Positions 1 through 9,800 of a stretch of DNA of 26,854 nt are shown piece by piece (the first letter of the stretch is position 1; each line of letters begins with the position of its first letter). The stretch spans positions 257,877,390 through 257,904,243 of the forward strand of contig JBOZIK010000001.1 of NCBI GenBank assembly GCA_051453625.1, read 5' to 3'. The notes beneath the pieces are model-generated. The model was not told the DNA's origin. It searched no databases and saw only the letters and a program-made list of their open reading frames with translations. The translations under genes and the position numbers were made by a program. This DNA comes from Welwitschia mirabilis. Taxonomy: Eukaryota > Gnetophyta > Gnetopsida > Welwitschiales.

Positions 1-157
1 TAACACCTCAGTAAGGTAGTGACTCCTCAATATCAGAAACACAGCCTTCACACCAAGAACAATCCCTTCTTTGCTAAATTGGACCCTTGACTCCTTGGAT
101 GCCTTTGTCACACAATCCTCAAATGCTAAAAGATGACTAAATGAGGCCAAATAGGGG

Positions 158-165
158 TTTTTATA
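158..165 (-). promoter_or_regulatory. TATA box of the LTR-like segment
   Basis: The minus strand reads GCTATAAAAACCCC, a good plant TATA box. It lies downstream of the U3-type palindromic motif at 377-428, in the same order as in the gypsy LTR at 13587-15409. Transcription would run toward the window start. Confidence 0.5.
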
Positions 166-376
166 GCTTTTCTAAGGTGGTTATGGATTAGGTAGGTCGG
201 TATAGATCAAGGGGTATCATTAGGTATAAACTAGACTATAATTGACTCAGTTAGGAAGAAGTTAAGGCACTATCGTGTTACTATCATTGTGGGGATAACA
301 AAGGCCACAACACCTTTTCATTAGCCAATCATAGATCGCCACGTTAGAATCTCATTGTTATTCGAATGTCCAAGTA

Positions 377-428
377 ATGGCTATATCGTCTCCTGTGTCA
401 TGGGGATGACATAGTCCACGACAGCCAT
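377..428. repeat. Nested palindrome, copy of the dispersed TCGTC/GACGA motif
   Basis: The outer arms ATGGCT and AGCCAT enclose a perfect inner hairpin at 396-411 (TGTCAT, loop GGGG, ATGACA). Related sequences recur at 13158-13195, 13274-13312, 13378-13415, 14650-14692, 14743-14783 and, more decayed, 24648-24748. Here it lies about 215 bp upstream of a TATA box, a position suited to a U3 regulatory element. That role is inferred. Confidence 0.5.
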
Positions 429-600
429 ACCAGCAGTCCATGTCAATGTCTTCCACGTCAACTTTGCCAGCATCCTTTGAATTCATGTTGTGCCTTATGT
501 CGTTGAGACGACACATGGAACGATAGTCCTTTTGTTGGGTTTTTTCTTCATGTTTTGTTCCAGTTTGTTCCTTACTTGAATTCTTCCCTTTCTAAATCAA

Positions 601-2937
601 AATATGGTATTAATGTTATAATTAGATGGTTAGATCAGATCATGATAAAATGCCTAAAAATGACTAAATTGAGTTCCAGTTCCCTACAAAACATTACTAA
701 TTACACCATTAAAACATGATAATTTGGGATCACAATAATGATTCTATCTGCTAGCATGTACCAAAAATTATATCTTCATATTTAGGCTTTTGAAAGCATT
801 TATGCCATGTATAAGGATTTACAAAATATATTCCAACTATAAAACTCTCATAGTATAGTTTAAGGCATTTTAATTTTTTAATAGTTATAGAGCTTGAAGC
901 CTTTTTTATTTGAGTGTACAGTTGATTTTATTCTCTTTTTTTAAGGAATCTATAACTTCCTTGATTAGAAATTTATGCTTAAAGGAGACTATCTAGTAAT
1001 ATCATGTGGTATTAGCCTCTTGTTGAGTGAACTCATGTCCTTCTCTTTATATTTCAAAGGCATTCTACATTTCATAAGCTTAATGTCGACTATTAGAGAC
1101 TTGAAATAGCTAATTGTCTTTGTTACTTCAACTTGCATTCCAAAATACTATGCGTCCTATTAATCTATTTTGGATGTTTTCTAGATAGATAAATCCATTG
1201 TAGAAGAAAAAGTTGGACTTGATATAGGATTTTCACATAAAGTCATAAAATTTTGAGTACTTTCTCTAGCACTAGGTAAATTTTCTTTGTAGATGATTCA
1301 AAGCAGAAGACAAAAATATGTAGATCCCTTCATTAATATGGTGTTTAGGTTATGCACATCCATTAATAATGTTTAATTCATTATTAACAAAGTGCAATTC
1401 ATGGGAATTTCTAAAATTAGTAATGGTAAAAGGGATTTTACTAGTGAAGGGATTCCTATCAATCTCTAGGGCCTTCAATCTCTTTAAGTCCTTATTAGAA
1501 GTAGCATATCCCAATTGAGCTGCAAACATAAGCATCATTGTCTTAGATGCCATTTTCCTATAATCTCACTCTAAAGTATAAGCCAAGGACTTAGAGGACT
1601 AAATATTAAAGTCTATGCACTCTGATACTTCATCTTCTTAATCTCATCCATAATAAACAACTCTAATGGAAAAAGAAATAAGGCTTATAGGTTATTATAG
1701 AGAACTAAACTTTAGGTATTAAGTCCAATAGTCATGACCACATGCTTTATATAGGAAACATCTATTAAAATACTTAACAAATATGCCATTGCTCAGCTAT
1801 ATGCCATTTTGCTTCATTATCTAGTATTCTACTGATTCCTTTAAACTAGATTTAAAATGATGTGGACTTGAAGATGACTTAGAATGCTCTAGAGCTTGCA
1901 TCTCTAAATGCTCTCTAGTGTTTTTGATAGATTGAATTACAATTGCTAAATCAGTGTATTGATTCTTAACCTTACTATTAAAAGTACATGAAACTAAATT
2001 TAAACTAATTATATTCCATTGAGATCCATGCAATGAAGCTAGAATGCTAAGCTATCCTCTAGGATTTGTTTCCTTTAGAGTACTATATTGCTTAAATATT
2101 TTTATAAAAATAATTATTTCAAATCCAACTACATAAGAACTTAAGTTTGCACTTAGTTGGTCTTCAAATTTTCAAGTAAATGTATATATANNNNNNNNNN
2201 AGAATGATACTCTTAAAAATAACTCCTAAGATAACTCTCTTTTTGGTATTAGAGAAAGCGAGCATCCTTAAACAATCTACACTATCCTATGTTATATATT
2301 TAGTCTCACTTACTAAACAAAAGTTACTTCTAATAACTTAACTACATTTTGGATCTCATCTATAGCATAAACCTTAATTTTCAAGCCATTCCTAAATTTT
2401 TCGATATCATCTCTCCTTACTAGTTTCAAATACTAAATCATAGTAGTATCATATTTTATATCTTCAAATGCAAGACTAAAACCTACTACTATGTGCCCAT
2501 TTATATAAGCTTATCCTAAAATACATCAAATGGTTGCATTTACAACCTTAAAGCTTTTGCAAATCCATAGCTCTATATGTGATGATTACACTTCATGTAC
2601 TTGTTCAAATGCCTTATCTCTCTCTTGCTTAAATAATATCCAAGATCAAGTAAAATCCTAGACTTTCCTAATAAATTACATTATGTTCTAGCTAATACAT
2701 GTGAAAGATATCTAAGGATGGATCTGAGTGACAACCATTATCATGTTGTGCCTTGGCTATATGAACATTTTAGTTCTTTCCATAACTTGCATATATTCTA
2801 TAGCAATGCTCCCATTCTCTTGAAGATTAATAATTAAAAGTTTAAGTTCCATTGATTTTGAAGTTTAGACATTTACTTTTATCATCTACTATCTAAGAAG
2901 TAAATGTCGGTCATGTCTATGAAGTAATCAATCCTTT
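601..2937. other. AT-rich decayed DNA without a recognisable gene
   Basis: There are two short minus-strand ORFs, at 1350-1553 (67 codons) and 1821-2033 (70 codons). Neither matches a family I know, and both are within chance expectation for such AT-rich DNA. Around 2250-2420 on the minus strand, a broken reading frame containing FRNGLK weakly recalls retroelement gag; I do not call it. By position this DNA could be the interior of the CACTA-like element whose end is at 2938-3182, but no transposase motif is visible. A 10-N gap lies at 2191-2200. Confidence 0.5.
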
Positions 2938-3182
2938 TTTAATTGAAATAGGATCTTTTAAGGAATTTGTTAAAGAATCACTTTAAAATGGATCTTTTAA
3001 GGCATATTTATAAAAAATGACTGTAAAGGGATTTTAAGGTATTTTAATTAAAATGCCTTAGAAACACCTTTTAAGGTGAGGATTTTTAAGGCATTTTTTG
3101 AAGAAACTCCTTAAAATATTTTAAGGAATTTTTAAAGGCCTTTTAAGGCAAAATGCCTTAAAAGCCTATATTTCTTATAGTT
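2938..3182 (-). mobile_element. Terminus and subterminal repeats of a CACTA (En/Spm-like) DNA transposon
   Basis: Read inward on the minus strand from 3182, the sequence begins AACTATAAGAAATATAGGC, close to the CACTACAAGAAA start common at plant CACTA ends, with the first base changed. It continues with about ten short repeats in both orientations built on CCTTAAAA and TTTTAAGG. This is the expected layout of subterminal transposase-binding repeats, where the family often has CGTTAAAA-like cores. A 26-bp near-perfect palindrome lies at 3035-3060. The element interrupts a gypsy reverse transcriptase frame at 3183. The opposite terminus and the 3-bp target duplication were not found, and no transposase is recognisable to the left. 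Confidence 0.6.
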
Positions 3183-3527
3183 AATGTTCATCATCACTCT
3201 TTGAAGATTTTGGGTGAATTACGTAAATCAAAGGGCATTATTCAAAAGGAAAGGTACTAAAAGGATAGGTAAAAGTTATCTTGGCTTAATCTTCATTAGC
3301 TACACATACTTGATTATAACCATTATATTCATCAAGAAAGCAATAATATGCATGACCTTGAATCATATATGGAATTTAATCTAGAAATGGTAAAGGATAA
3401 TAGTCTTTTTTGGTAAAATTATTAAGCTCTATAAAGTCAATACAAACTCACCAGTTCCCATCTTTTATTGGTACTATGATAATAGGGCTAATCCATTCAT
3501 TATCACATATGGAATAATTTTTTCCTA
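3183..3527 (-). pseudogene. Gypsy reverse transcriptase fragment, second copy
   Basis: The minus-strand translation gives the N-terminal half of a Ty3/gypsy reverse transcriptase. Visible in order are EWISPIIIVPIKDG, VCIDF (palm), YYPLPFLD, YYCFLDEYNGYNQV, ITFTYPFSTFPF and, after a frame change, MPFDLRNSP, the counterpart of the usual MPFGLCNAP. It contains three or more in-frame stops and at least one shift. It stops at 3183 where a CACTA-like terminus begins, before the catalytic YMDD block. It covers the same protein region as the copy at 3628-4371, with roughly half the residues matching, so the two are not simple sequencing copies. Whether they are truly neighbours is uncertain because a 100-N gap separates them. 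Confidence 0.8.
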
Positions 3528-3627
3528 NNNNNNNNNNNNNNNNNNNNNNNNNNNNNNNNNNNNNNNNNNNNNNNNNNNNNNNNNNNNNNNNNNNNNNNNN
3601 NNNNNNNNNNNNNNNNNNNNNNNNNNN

Positions 3628-4371
3628 AATATTCCATTAAAGTTTTCCCAAAAGATTGATAAGTCATCCATATAGATTTCTATAAAATCTTCTAGCATGT
3701 CCCAAAAAATGCCCATCATAGTAGGTTGAAACATTTCAAGAGTATTAGAACGTCCAAAATGCATTCATCTAAAAGTAAACATTCTAAAAGTTAAAGTAAA
3801 AGTTTTTTAAGCATGGTCTTCACTAGTTACACAAACTTGATTATAACCAATATATCCATTAAGAAAGTAATAAAAAAAAAATCCCTAAATTACATCAAGT
3901 ATCTAATCAAGGAAGGTTATAGGGAAATGGTATTTCTTCATGACTTCATTATGTTTTTTGAAATCTATGCACATTCTCCATTTCCCACCTTTCTTTATTG
4001 CTACAGTTAGAGGACTAATCCATTTACTATCTAATATAGTATAAATGATATCATCATCTATTAATTTAATGATTTAATCTTTTATTACTTATTTAAGTGT
4101 TAGATTTAATATCCTCTATGGTTTCTTAATAGGTTTTGAGTTTGCCTTAAGATTAATTTTATATTAAAAAATAAAAGGAGGAATGGTTAAAAAAATCTTC
4201 ATGAGTCTAAGAAAAAGCATGTATTTTGGAATTGAGAAGTTAAAGCAGTGATTCTTTTTTATAAGGATAAAGACATGAATTAATGATTAAGGCTTTTTGA
4301 AGGTCATTATTCAAAAAGATGTATTTCAGTCCATTTGGTAGTTCTTTAAGTTCCAAATTAGAATTTTCCCT
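3628..4371 (-). pseudogene. Gypsy reverse transcriptase, decayed, with YMDD retained
   Basis: Reverse transcriptase copies the element RNA into DNA in the virus-like particle. Minus-strand translation gives the linker LELKELPNGLKY (about 4371-4310), then DSKWISPL, KKGGKWRMCIDFKK, YHFPITFLD, YFLNGYIGYNQV, FQPTMMGIF and the catalytic IYMDD, with YMDD at 3663-3674. This order is diagnostic for Ty3/gypsy, Athila/Tat type. The YMDD survives, but several stops (for example in FLD*ILDVI*G) and an altered MPFGLCNAP block (MHFGRSNTL) make it non-functional. The frame continues from the protease at 4745-5040. The rest of the fingers/thumb, RNase H and integrase are lost at the gap at 3528-3627. Confidence 0.88.
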
Positions 4372-4744
4372 TATTGTTGTTAGAATTATATCTTAACGTG
4401 GATGGTTTTATATGGTTTTAACATGTTAAACATCATGATTAATGAGAGATTCAAAGTTTTCATTTCTATTCTCATTCAATTTATTGTTCAAAAGGTTATT
4501 ATTTAGATTACATGGATTATAGGAATTAAGGATTTTTAAAATTTCTTTACATTATTCAAAATCATCAAATAAAGTTGGGTTGTCTAAGGTAAAGAGCCTT
4601 CCTTCTGAAGGATGATGCTGAATAATCATTAAGTTCTAATTTATTGCTCAAGATCAAAAAAAATTTTGTATATTTTTTAGCTACATTTAAAAAAAATATA
4701 TAATAATGAATTTCTTATTCCCTATATGGCATTACATCATTCTT

Positions 4745-5040
4745 GTTCATGTGTCAATAATGCATTAGACTATTGCAAAAAAGACTCTTTCTAAGATTAA
4801 AGGATATCCTTCATTGTATTCTACATAAATAATGACGACATTGATAAGGTAAAAGGCCTCTTTAATTTATATGACTAGATCTTTTATAACTTCAATTGGT
4901 TTTTTAAGAGTTACATGATCTAATTTCAACACAATTTTTATTAACTCAATTCTATTTTCTACTCTAAAATTTTTGTAGATGTGAAATGGCATAATTTAAA
5001 CACTTGTTCCTGTGTCTATTAGTTCTTTCTTAATATTTTT
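4745..5040 (-). pseudogene. Gypsy aspartic protease domain, decayed
   Basis: The retroviral-type aspartic protease processes the Gag-Pol polyprotein. The minus strand encodes ELIDTGTSV with the catalytic DTG at 5008-5016, then IMPFHIYKNF, LKLDHVTLKKPIEVIKDLV and PLILERVFFAIV. These correspond to the plant gypsy blocks LLDTGASVNVMP, RGVIEDVLV and IILGRPFLAT. At least three stop codons interrupt it. It follows the gag-protease linker (5041-5993) and precedes the reverse transcriptase in the same direction. Confidence 0.85.
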
Positions 5041-5993
5041 ATTTCATTATAAGATAATACTAACTATGGCAGCCCTTAAGTCTTTAAATTTTATAAATTT
5101 TTATTCTACTAAGCTAGAAAGGGTTTGTGGAATGAATACTCTATTTGATATGGAGTTTTTAGTTTCTCTTAACTAAGTTCTTCTATATTTTATTGTATCT
5201 AGGATTATCTTATAATATTTTCTAGAAAGGTATGTTGATGCTCATATTTTATATAATTATCTTAATATAATCATCATAGAGAGGATTATTTTTTAATCTT
5301 TCTAGCTAAGGAGTTATGGGTTTGTTTCTTATGTTTTTATTAGTTGTGTTGTAATTGAATTTTTCTTTAGGAGCTAAAGAAAAGCCATGTTGATCAAGAA
5401 TTTCTATCTCATTATCATGGGTTTGATCTTCTTCATTGTGAGAAATTAGGGGTTNNNNNNNNNNNNNNNNNNNNNNNNNNNNNNNNNNNNNNNNNNNNNN
5501 NNNNNNNNNNNNNNNNNNNNNNNNNNNNNNNNNNNNNNNNNNNNNNNNNNNNNNTTATTTCCGTATAATATAATACTAACTATGGCAGTCCCTAAGTCTT
5601 TGAATTTTAGAAATTTTTATTCTACTAAGATAGAAAGGGTTTGTGAAATGAATACTCTATTTGATATGTATTTTTTTGTTTCTCTTAACTAAGTCCTTCT
5701 ATATTTTATTGTATCTAGGATTATCTTACAATATTTTCTAAAAAGGTATGTTGATGCTCATATTTCATATAATTATCTTAAAATAATCATCATAGAGAGG
5801 ATTATTTATTAATCTTTCTAGCTAAGGAGTTATGGGTTTGTTTCTTATGTTTTCATTATTTGTGTTGTAATTGAATTTTTTTTTTTTAGGAGCTAAAGAA
5901 AGGCTATGTTGATCAAGATTTTCTATGTCAATTATCATGGGTTTGATCTTCTTCGTTGTGAGAAATTGGGGGTTCCTTATTGGGAGTTTTATT
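5041..5993 (-). pseudogene. Gypsy gag-protease linker, present twice across a 100-N gap
   Basis: The minus strand gives broken versions of the Athila/Tat linker before protease: NMSINIPF, RYNKI, KDLVKRNKK and KFKDLRAAMV, the last equivalent to KLKDPGSFTIP just ahead of the DTG. The block 5039-5454 recurs at 5555-5974 (416 and 420 bases) with scattered differences, on either side of N at 5455-5554. This geometry fits two unmerged contig ends or alleles better than a biological tandem duplication. The element resumes on the far side of the copia-type insertion, at about 10577-10630. Confidence 0.7.
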
Positions 5994-6220
5994 TTTTAGG
6001 ATTTTATATTATCAATTGATGTTAAAATAATATGATCTTTATAGAATAAAATATAATTTTATAAATACAAGAAACTACAGGATTCATATCCAAAAGATAG
6101 CAAGATTTGAACATGTTTTGATTAAAGTAACTTGATTTTCTGTCTAAGAACTTAAAGTAGGGTTTATTAGATGGAAAGATGCATCTTTTAAGCTTTTCCA
6201 TATGTACAATATCCTATGGA

Positions 6221-6412
6221 GTTGACCACACTCATGTAGGGTCAACTAAACCTAAAGAAAAGTGGTCGATTAGATTTTAGATGGTGGCAACTAGACTAAG
6301 TAACATGAGTTATTCAAGTCAACTAGATGATAAAGGGGGTAACTAAATCAAGTGATGTAAGTCAATCAAGTCAACTAGATGTTCATGGAGTTAACCAATC
6401 AAAGCGAAAGTA
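6221..6412 (+). promoter_or_regulatory. U3 cluster of TTGAC (W-box-like) cores
   Basis: TTGAC or its complement GTCAA occurs at about 6222, 6241, 6318, 6361 and 6370. The cluster recurs in the second copy (7061-7252) and in the 3' LTR (9949-10192). WRKY factors bind TTGAC cores, so stress-responsive transcription is possible. That is inference; motifs of five bases also arise by chance. Confidence 0.35.
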
Positions 6413-7585
6413 GAAATTTTGAAACAATTTTTTAACCATTAATTCATCAAATCTATCAATTGCAAATGTCAGTTTCCTTCTTAACTATCTAAATGGCTCT
6501 ATTTTAGGGAATCTAATTAAAGAGGCAATACTTAAAAACCTATAAGGCTTAACATTAAAATGGGTTTTTAAAAATAAAGGTTGCGTTCTTAATCTAAAGG
6601 GCTTCTCTTTGTACTATTATTCTTCTCTCACTCAGCACTTACCTCTGTATCAAATATGAGTAATAAGGCTCCATTATTAGTTCTTTTATTTAAGTTACTT
6701 AGATCATAGAGGCTTCATTCCCTTACTCACCATTATGTAGTTTNNNNNNNNNNNNNNNNNNNNNNNNNNNNNNNNNNNNNNNNNNNNNNNNNNNNNNNNN
6801 NNNNNNNNNNNNNNNNNNNNNNNNNNNNNNNNNNNNNNNNNNNAGAAACTGCAGGATCGATATCCAAAAGTTAGCAAGATTTGAACATGTTCTGATTAAA
6901 GTAACTTGATTTTCTGTCTAAGAACTGAAAGTAGGAGCTAATAAAACTTGGAAATACTCATTTTGGGCTACTTCATAAGGGGTAAAATACACTTTTAAAG
7001 GATTTACTAGATATAAAGATGCATTTTTTAAGCTTTTCCATATGTACTATGTCCTATGGAGTTGACCAGCCTCATGTAGGGTTAACTAAACCTAAAGAAA
7101 CATGGTCGACTAGATTTTAGATGGGGGCAACTAGACTAAGTAACATGAGTTATTCAAGTCAACTAGATGATAAAGGGAATAACTAAATCAAGTGATGTAA
7201 GTCAATCGAGTCAACTAGATGTTCATGGGATTAACCGATCAGAGCAAAAGTAGAAATTTTAAAGCAATTTTCTAACCATTAATTCATCAAATCTATCCAT
7301 TGCAAATGTCAGCTTTCTTCTTAACTATCTAAATGGCTATATTTTAAGGAATTTAATTAAAGAGGCAATACTTAAAAACCTATGAGGCTTAACATTAAAA
7401 TGGGTTTTTAAAAAGAAATGTTGCATTCTTGATCTAAAGGGCTTCTCTTTGTACTATTATTCTTCTCTCACTTAGCACTTACCTTTGTATCAAATATGAG
7501 TAATAAGACTCCATTGTTAGTTCTTTTATTTGACTTTATTAGATCATAGATTCTTCATTCACTTACTCACCATTATGTAGTTTTT

Positions 7586-7751
7586 GAATGTTGAGACTAA
7601 GCCTACAAAAGTCCATTTCTAAAGGTTGAGATTAAGCCTACAAAATTCTGGTTTTTAAAGTTGATCTTAAGCCTGCAAAAGTACATTTATGAAGGTTAAG
7701 AATTATTCTAAAAAGTCAATTTTATAAGTTTGAATGTTAGCCTTGAAAACC
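7586..7751 (+). repeat. Tandem array of about five degenerate 34-36 bp units in the 5' LTR
   Basis: Units begin at 7586, 7622, 7658, 7692 and 7726. The first three share the core TTGAGAYTAAGCCTRCAAAA; the last two are more decayed. The array lies downstream of the likely TATA region, so in R or U5. The matching part of the 3' LTR falls in the gap at 10337-10436. Confidence 0.7.
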
Positions 7752-7960
7752 TAGTGCATATTGATGTAACAGAGATCAGGAATAGTCTTGGTTATTGACT
7801 ATCTTTTGAGAGTGGAGTAGGATGTATCCTGAACCATTATAAATTTTGTCTTGTGCATTTATTTAATTATACTTTTGAGTTTATTTTATTATACATTTTT
7901 ATGTCATAATTTCTTTATTAGGTAGTAATAATTATTTAAATTTTTCAAAAGTCTTATTCA

Positions 7961-8020
7961 ACCCCACTTCCCTTCCCCTTCCCCTCTCCCTCCCCCAATC
8001 CCCACCAATTCCCCAACCCA
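7961..8020 (+). repeat. C-rich polypyrimidine tract at the U5 end
   Basis: About 60 bases are almost all C and T with a few A, for example CCCTTCCCCTTCCCCTCTCC. Copia-type plant LTRs often carry a short CACCCCCC tract here, so this looks like an expanded version. It is absent from the 3' LTR, where homology stops near 10576. Confidence 0.6.
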
Positions 8021-8046
8021 TTTCTAAGGTTCTCAATACTATCATT

Positions 8047-8058
8047 TGGTATTAAAGC
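8047..8058 (+). other. Primer-binding site, initiator tRNA-Met type, decayed
   Basis: TGGTATTAAAGC stands where the plant consensus TGGTATCAGAGC is expected, followed by ATTAGGTCGAG. The only two differences turn CAG into TAA. The site follows the 5' LTR and lies 56 bases before the gag start codon. Confidence 0.8.
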
Positions 8059-8114
8059 ATTAGGTCGAGTCAGCACTAAGATTTTAACCAATCTTTGACT
8101 CATTAACCCTAGCC

Positions 8115-9130
8115 ATGAATTTTATTACAGAAGGTTTCTCAATTTCTGGGCCTCCACTTTTTGATGGAATAAACTATGAATATTGAAAGGCTAGAATTAG
8201 AATATTTTTAGGAACTCTTAATATAGATTATGAGGATATTTTGATCATAGATTATAGCCACCTTACCATAACTCAAAAGGGTATTAATGGAAATTCTGAT
8301 GTAGTGTTGAAACCAAAAGATAAATGAACTAAATTAGATAAAGCTAATTCTACTATTGATGTTCATGCTTTGAATGTAATTTTTTATGCTATGACTATAG
8401 GTTTGAGTTTAAGAGAATAGTGAACTACTAGACTACTAAAGAAGCATGGGATATTCTTGATATTGTTCATGAAGAAACATTCATTATTAAGGAAGAAGAA
8501 GAAGAAAGCGAAAATAAAGAACATGTAACATTATCTTTGATGTCACTTACGAATACCACTAGTCAGTCATAAAAACTCTTTGAGCATGATGATTTGGACA
8601 TAAGTGAAGATGAAGAAGAGGATGATGTTGACAACACATGTCTTAAACTATATTAAGAATGTGAAAGACTTGCTATAAAAGTTAGTGAATTGGAAAATAT
8701 GATCAAGGATTTGAGAATGAAGAATAAAGCCATAAATCAAAGATATTAAGAGATTCAAGAAGAAAACATAAGTCTCATGAAGAATTTAATCCAATCTTCA
8801 TAAGTCTTAAGTAGATTTATAGAATAATAATAGAAAATTAACAAGATGCTTAGATTGGGGCATGTTGCACATGACAAAAGGGGTATGGGAGTTAAAGGTA
8901 ATAGTACATCAACTTCATCCAATGAGGTAAGTATTACAATTATAATATCTTTTATTAAAAATATAACTTATCATTATTGTTGCAAGCTTGGTCATTCAAA
9001 CTTTAACTATCCATATAGCAAAAGTATGTATTTTGCAGATGCATTATTATTTAAATTTTTTCCCAAATAGGTTTCTATCCAAAAGTCAAGAAAGACCATA
9101 TGGGTAAAAGTTAAGAATTTAGAATCTTTT
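8115..9130 (+). pseudogene. Copia-type Gag (DUF4219/UBN2-like with zinc knuckle), decayed
   Basis: Gag forms the virus-like particle and packages element RNA. From the ATG at 8115 the frame reads GPPLFDGINYEY*KARIRIF, the hallmark N-terminal block of plant copia Gag, with the conserved Trp codon TGG changed to TGA. Later come an acidic stretch (EEEEESENKEH, DISEDEEEDD), a Leu/Glu/Lys-rich coiled-coil-like stretch (8650-8780), LRLGHVAHDKRGMGVKG, a CCHC zinc-knuckle remnant (about 8971-9012) and TIWVKVKN near the end. The knuckle has Tyr in place of its first and last Cys. At least eight in-frame stops occur. The family normally continues into a protease with a DSGCS motif; none follows. Confidence 0.85.
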
Positions 9131-9800
9131 TTATCCACGAAAATTTTAACTATAGTAGTAGTTTGTTATTTTGATTAATTATTCTTTATTACATTATTTT
9201 ACTGATCTTTAATTATTATAATATGATGTACTTCTTGGAATTATCATTGTCATATTTACCTTGTTATTGATTTTGCATCTTCATGGTAATTTATTATAAA
9301 GCTCTATCCATAAACTTTGAATATTATAATGTTTTACTTTGTAATTAAATCTTATAGTTATGAATATAGCATTATTTTATTTTCTTTTAGAAATTATGAA
9401 TTGAAAATTATCATCTCATTTACATACTGGCTTTGGACACTCTATCATAATTATTATTTTTATATATAGCATAAAGTTAGAGGGGAGAAAATATGATATT
9501 CCTCACCACATGTCTAAGTCTTATAGCTCTTTATCTGTCTTTCTTTATTCTTTGCCATTGATGTTAAAAGGGGAGAAAATATGGTATTTTTAAAAACGTA
9601 CATAAACTAAAAATGTTTTATTTTATAAATATTTTCTTTTAAAAAGGAAATAAACCTTTTACTTAATATTTTTTATATGGCTTTGTGAAAGGGTGAGCTT
9701 TATTATGTTAATATGTCTTATTAAAAAGAGCTTAAAGATGAAATATTTGTTTGATCTTGAAATTACTTATTTGTTTACCATTAATGTCAAAAGGAAATAT
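9131..9800 (+). other. Non-coding 3' part of the copia-type element, with three polypurine-like tracts
   Basis: No frame gives pol motifs. AGGGGAGAAAATATG-type purine tracts lie at 9478-9500 and 9554-9590, and a shortened version (ATGTCAAAAGGAAATAT) at 9779-9800 abuts the 3' LTR. The last is the expected polypurine tract that primes plus-strand synthesis. The others look like upstream duplicates. Confidence 0.6.

Larger units (their letters stand above)
1..600 (-). mobile_element. LTR-like segment of an unidentified retroelement, running off the window start
   Basis: The segment has no coding capacity. Read on the minus strand it looks like LTR U3-R-U5: a palindromic motif at 377-428, then a TATAAAAA box about 215 bases further on, then a long non-coding leader reaching the window edge. 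It holds roughly a dozen CpGs in 545 bases, whereas the rest of the window has almost none, so it is younger or from another family. Neither terminus is defined; the composition changes near 545-600. It does not resemble the gypsy LTR at 13587-15409 beyond the shared palindromic motif. A promoter region of a host gene is an alternative I cannot exclude. Confidence 0.45.
5994..8044 (+). repeat. 5' LTR of the copia-type element (assembled with a duplicated block)
   Basis: It starts TTTTAGGATTTTATATTA, against TGTTAGGATTTTATATTA at the 3' LTR, and ends just before the primer site. The block 6070-6743 recurs as 6844-7583 around a 100-N gap. If merged, the LTR would be about 1.27 kb. The first copy lacks 66 bases (near 6160) that are present in the second copy and, in similar form, in the 3' LTR. 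The U3 part holds repeated TTGAC cores and the R/U5 part a 36-bp tandem array. Confidence 0.75.

Noticed and set aside
1350-1553. 67-codon minus-strand ORF with a clean ATG
   Set aside because: No known family, no conserved partner in the window, and length within chance for this base composition.
5039-5974. True tandem duplication of the gypsy linker
   Set aside because: The copies end exactly at the edges of a 100-N gap, as at eleven other gaps; unmerged contig ends explain it better.
8846-9070. 74-codon ORF considered as an independent small zinc-finger protein
   Set aside because: It is an in-frame remnant of the copia-type Gag between stop codons.
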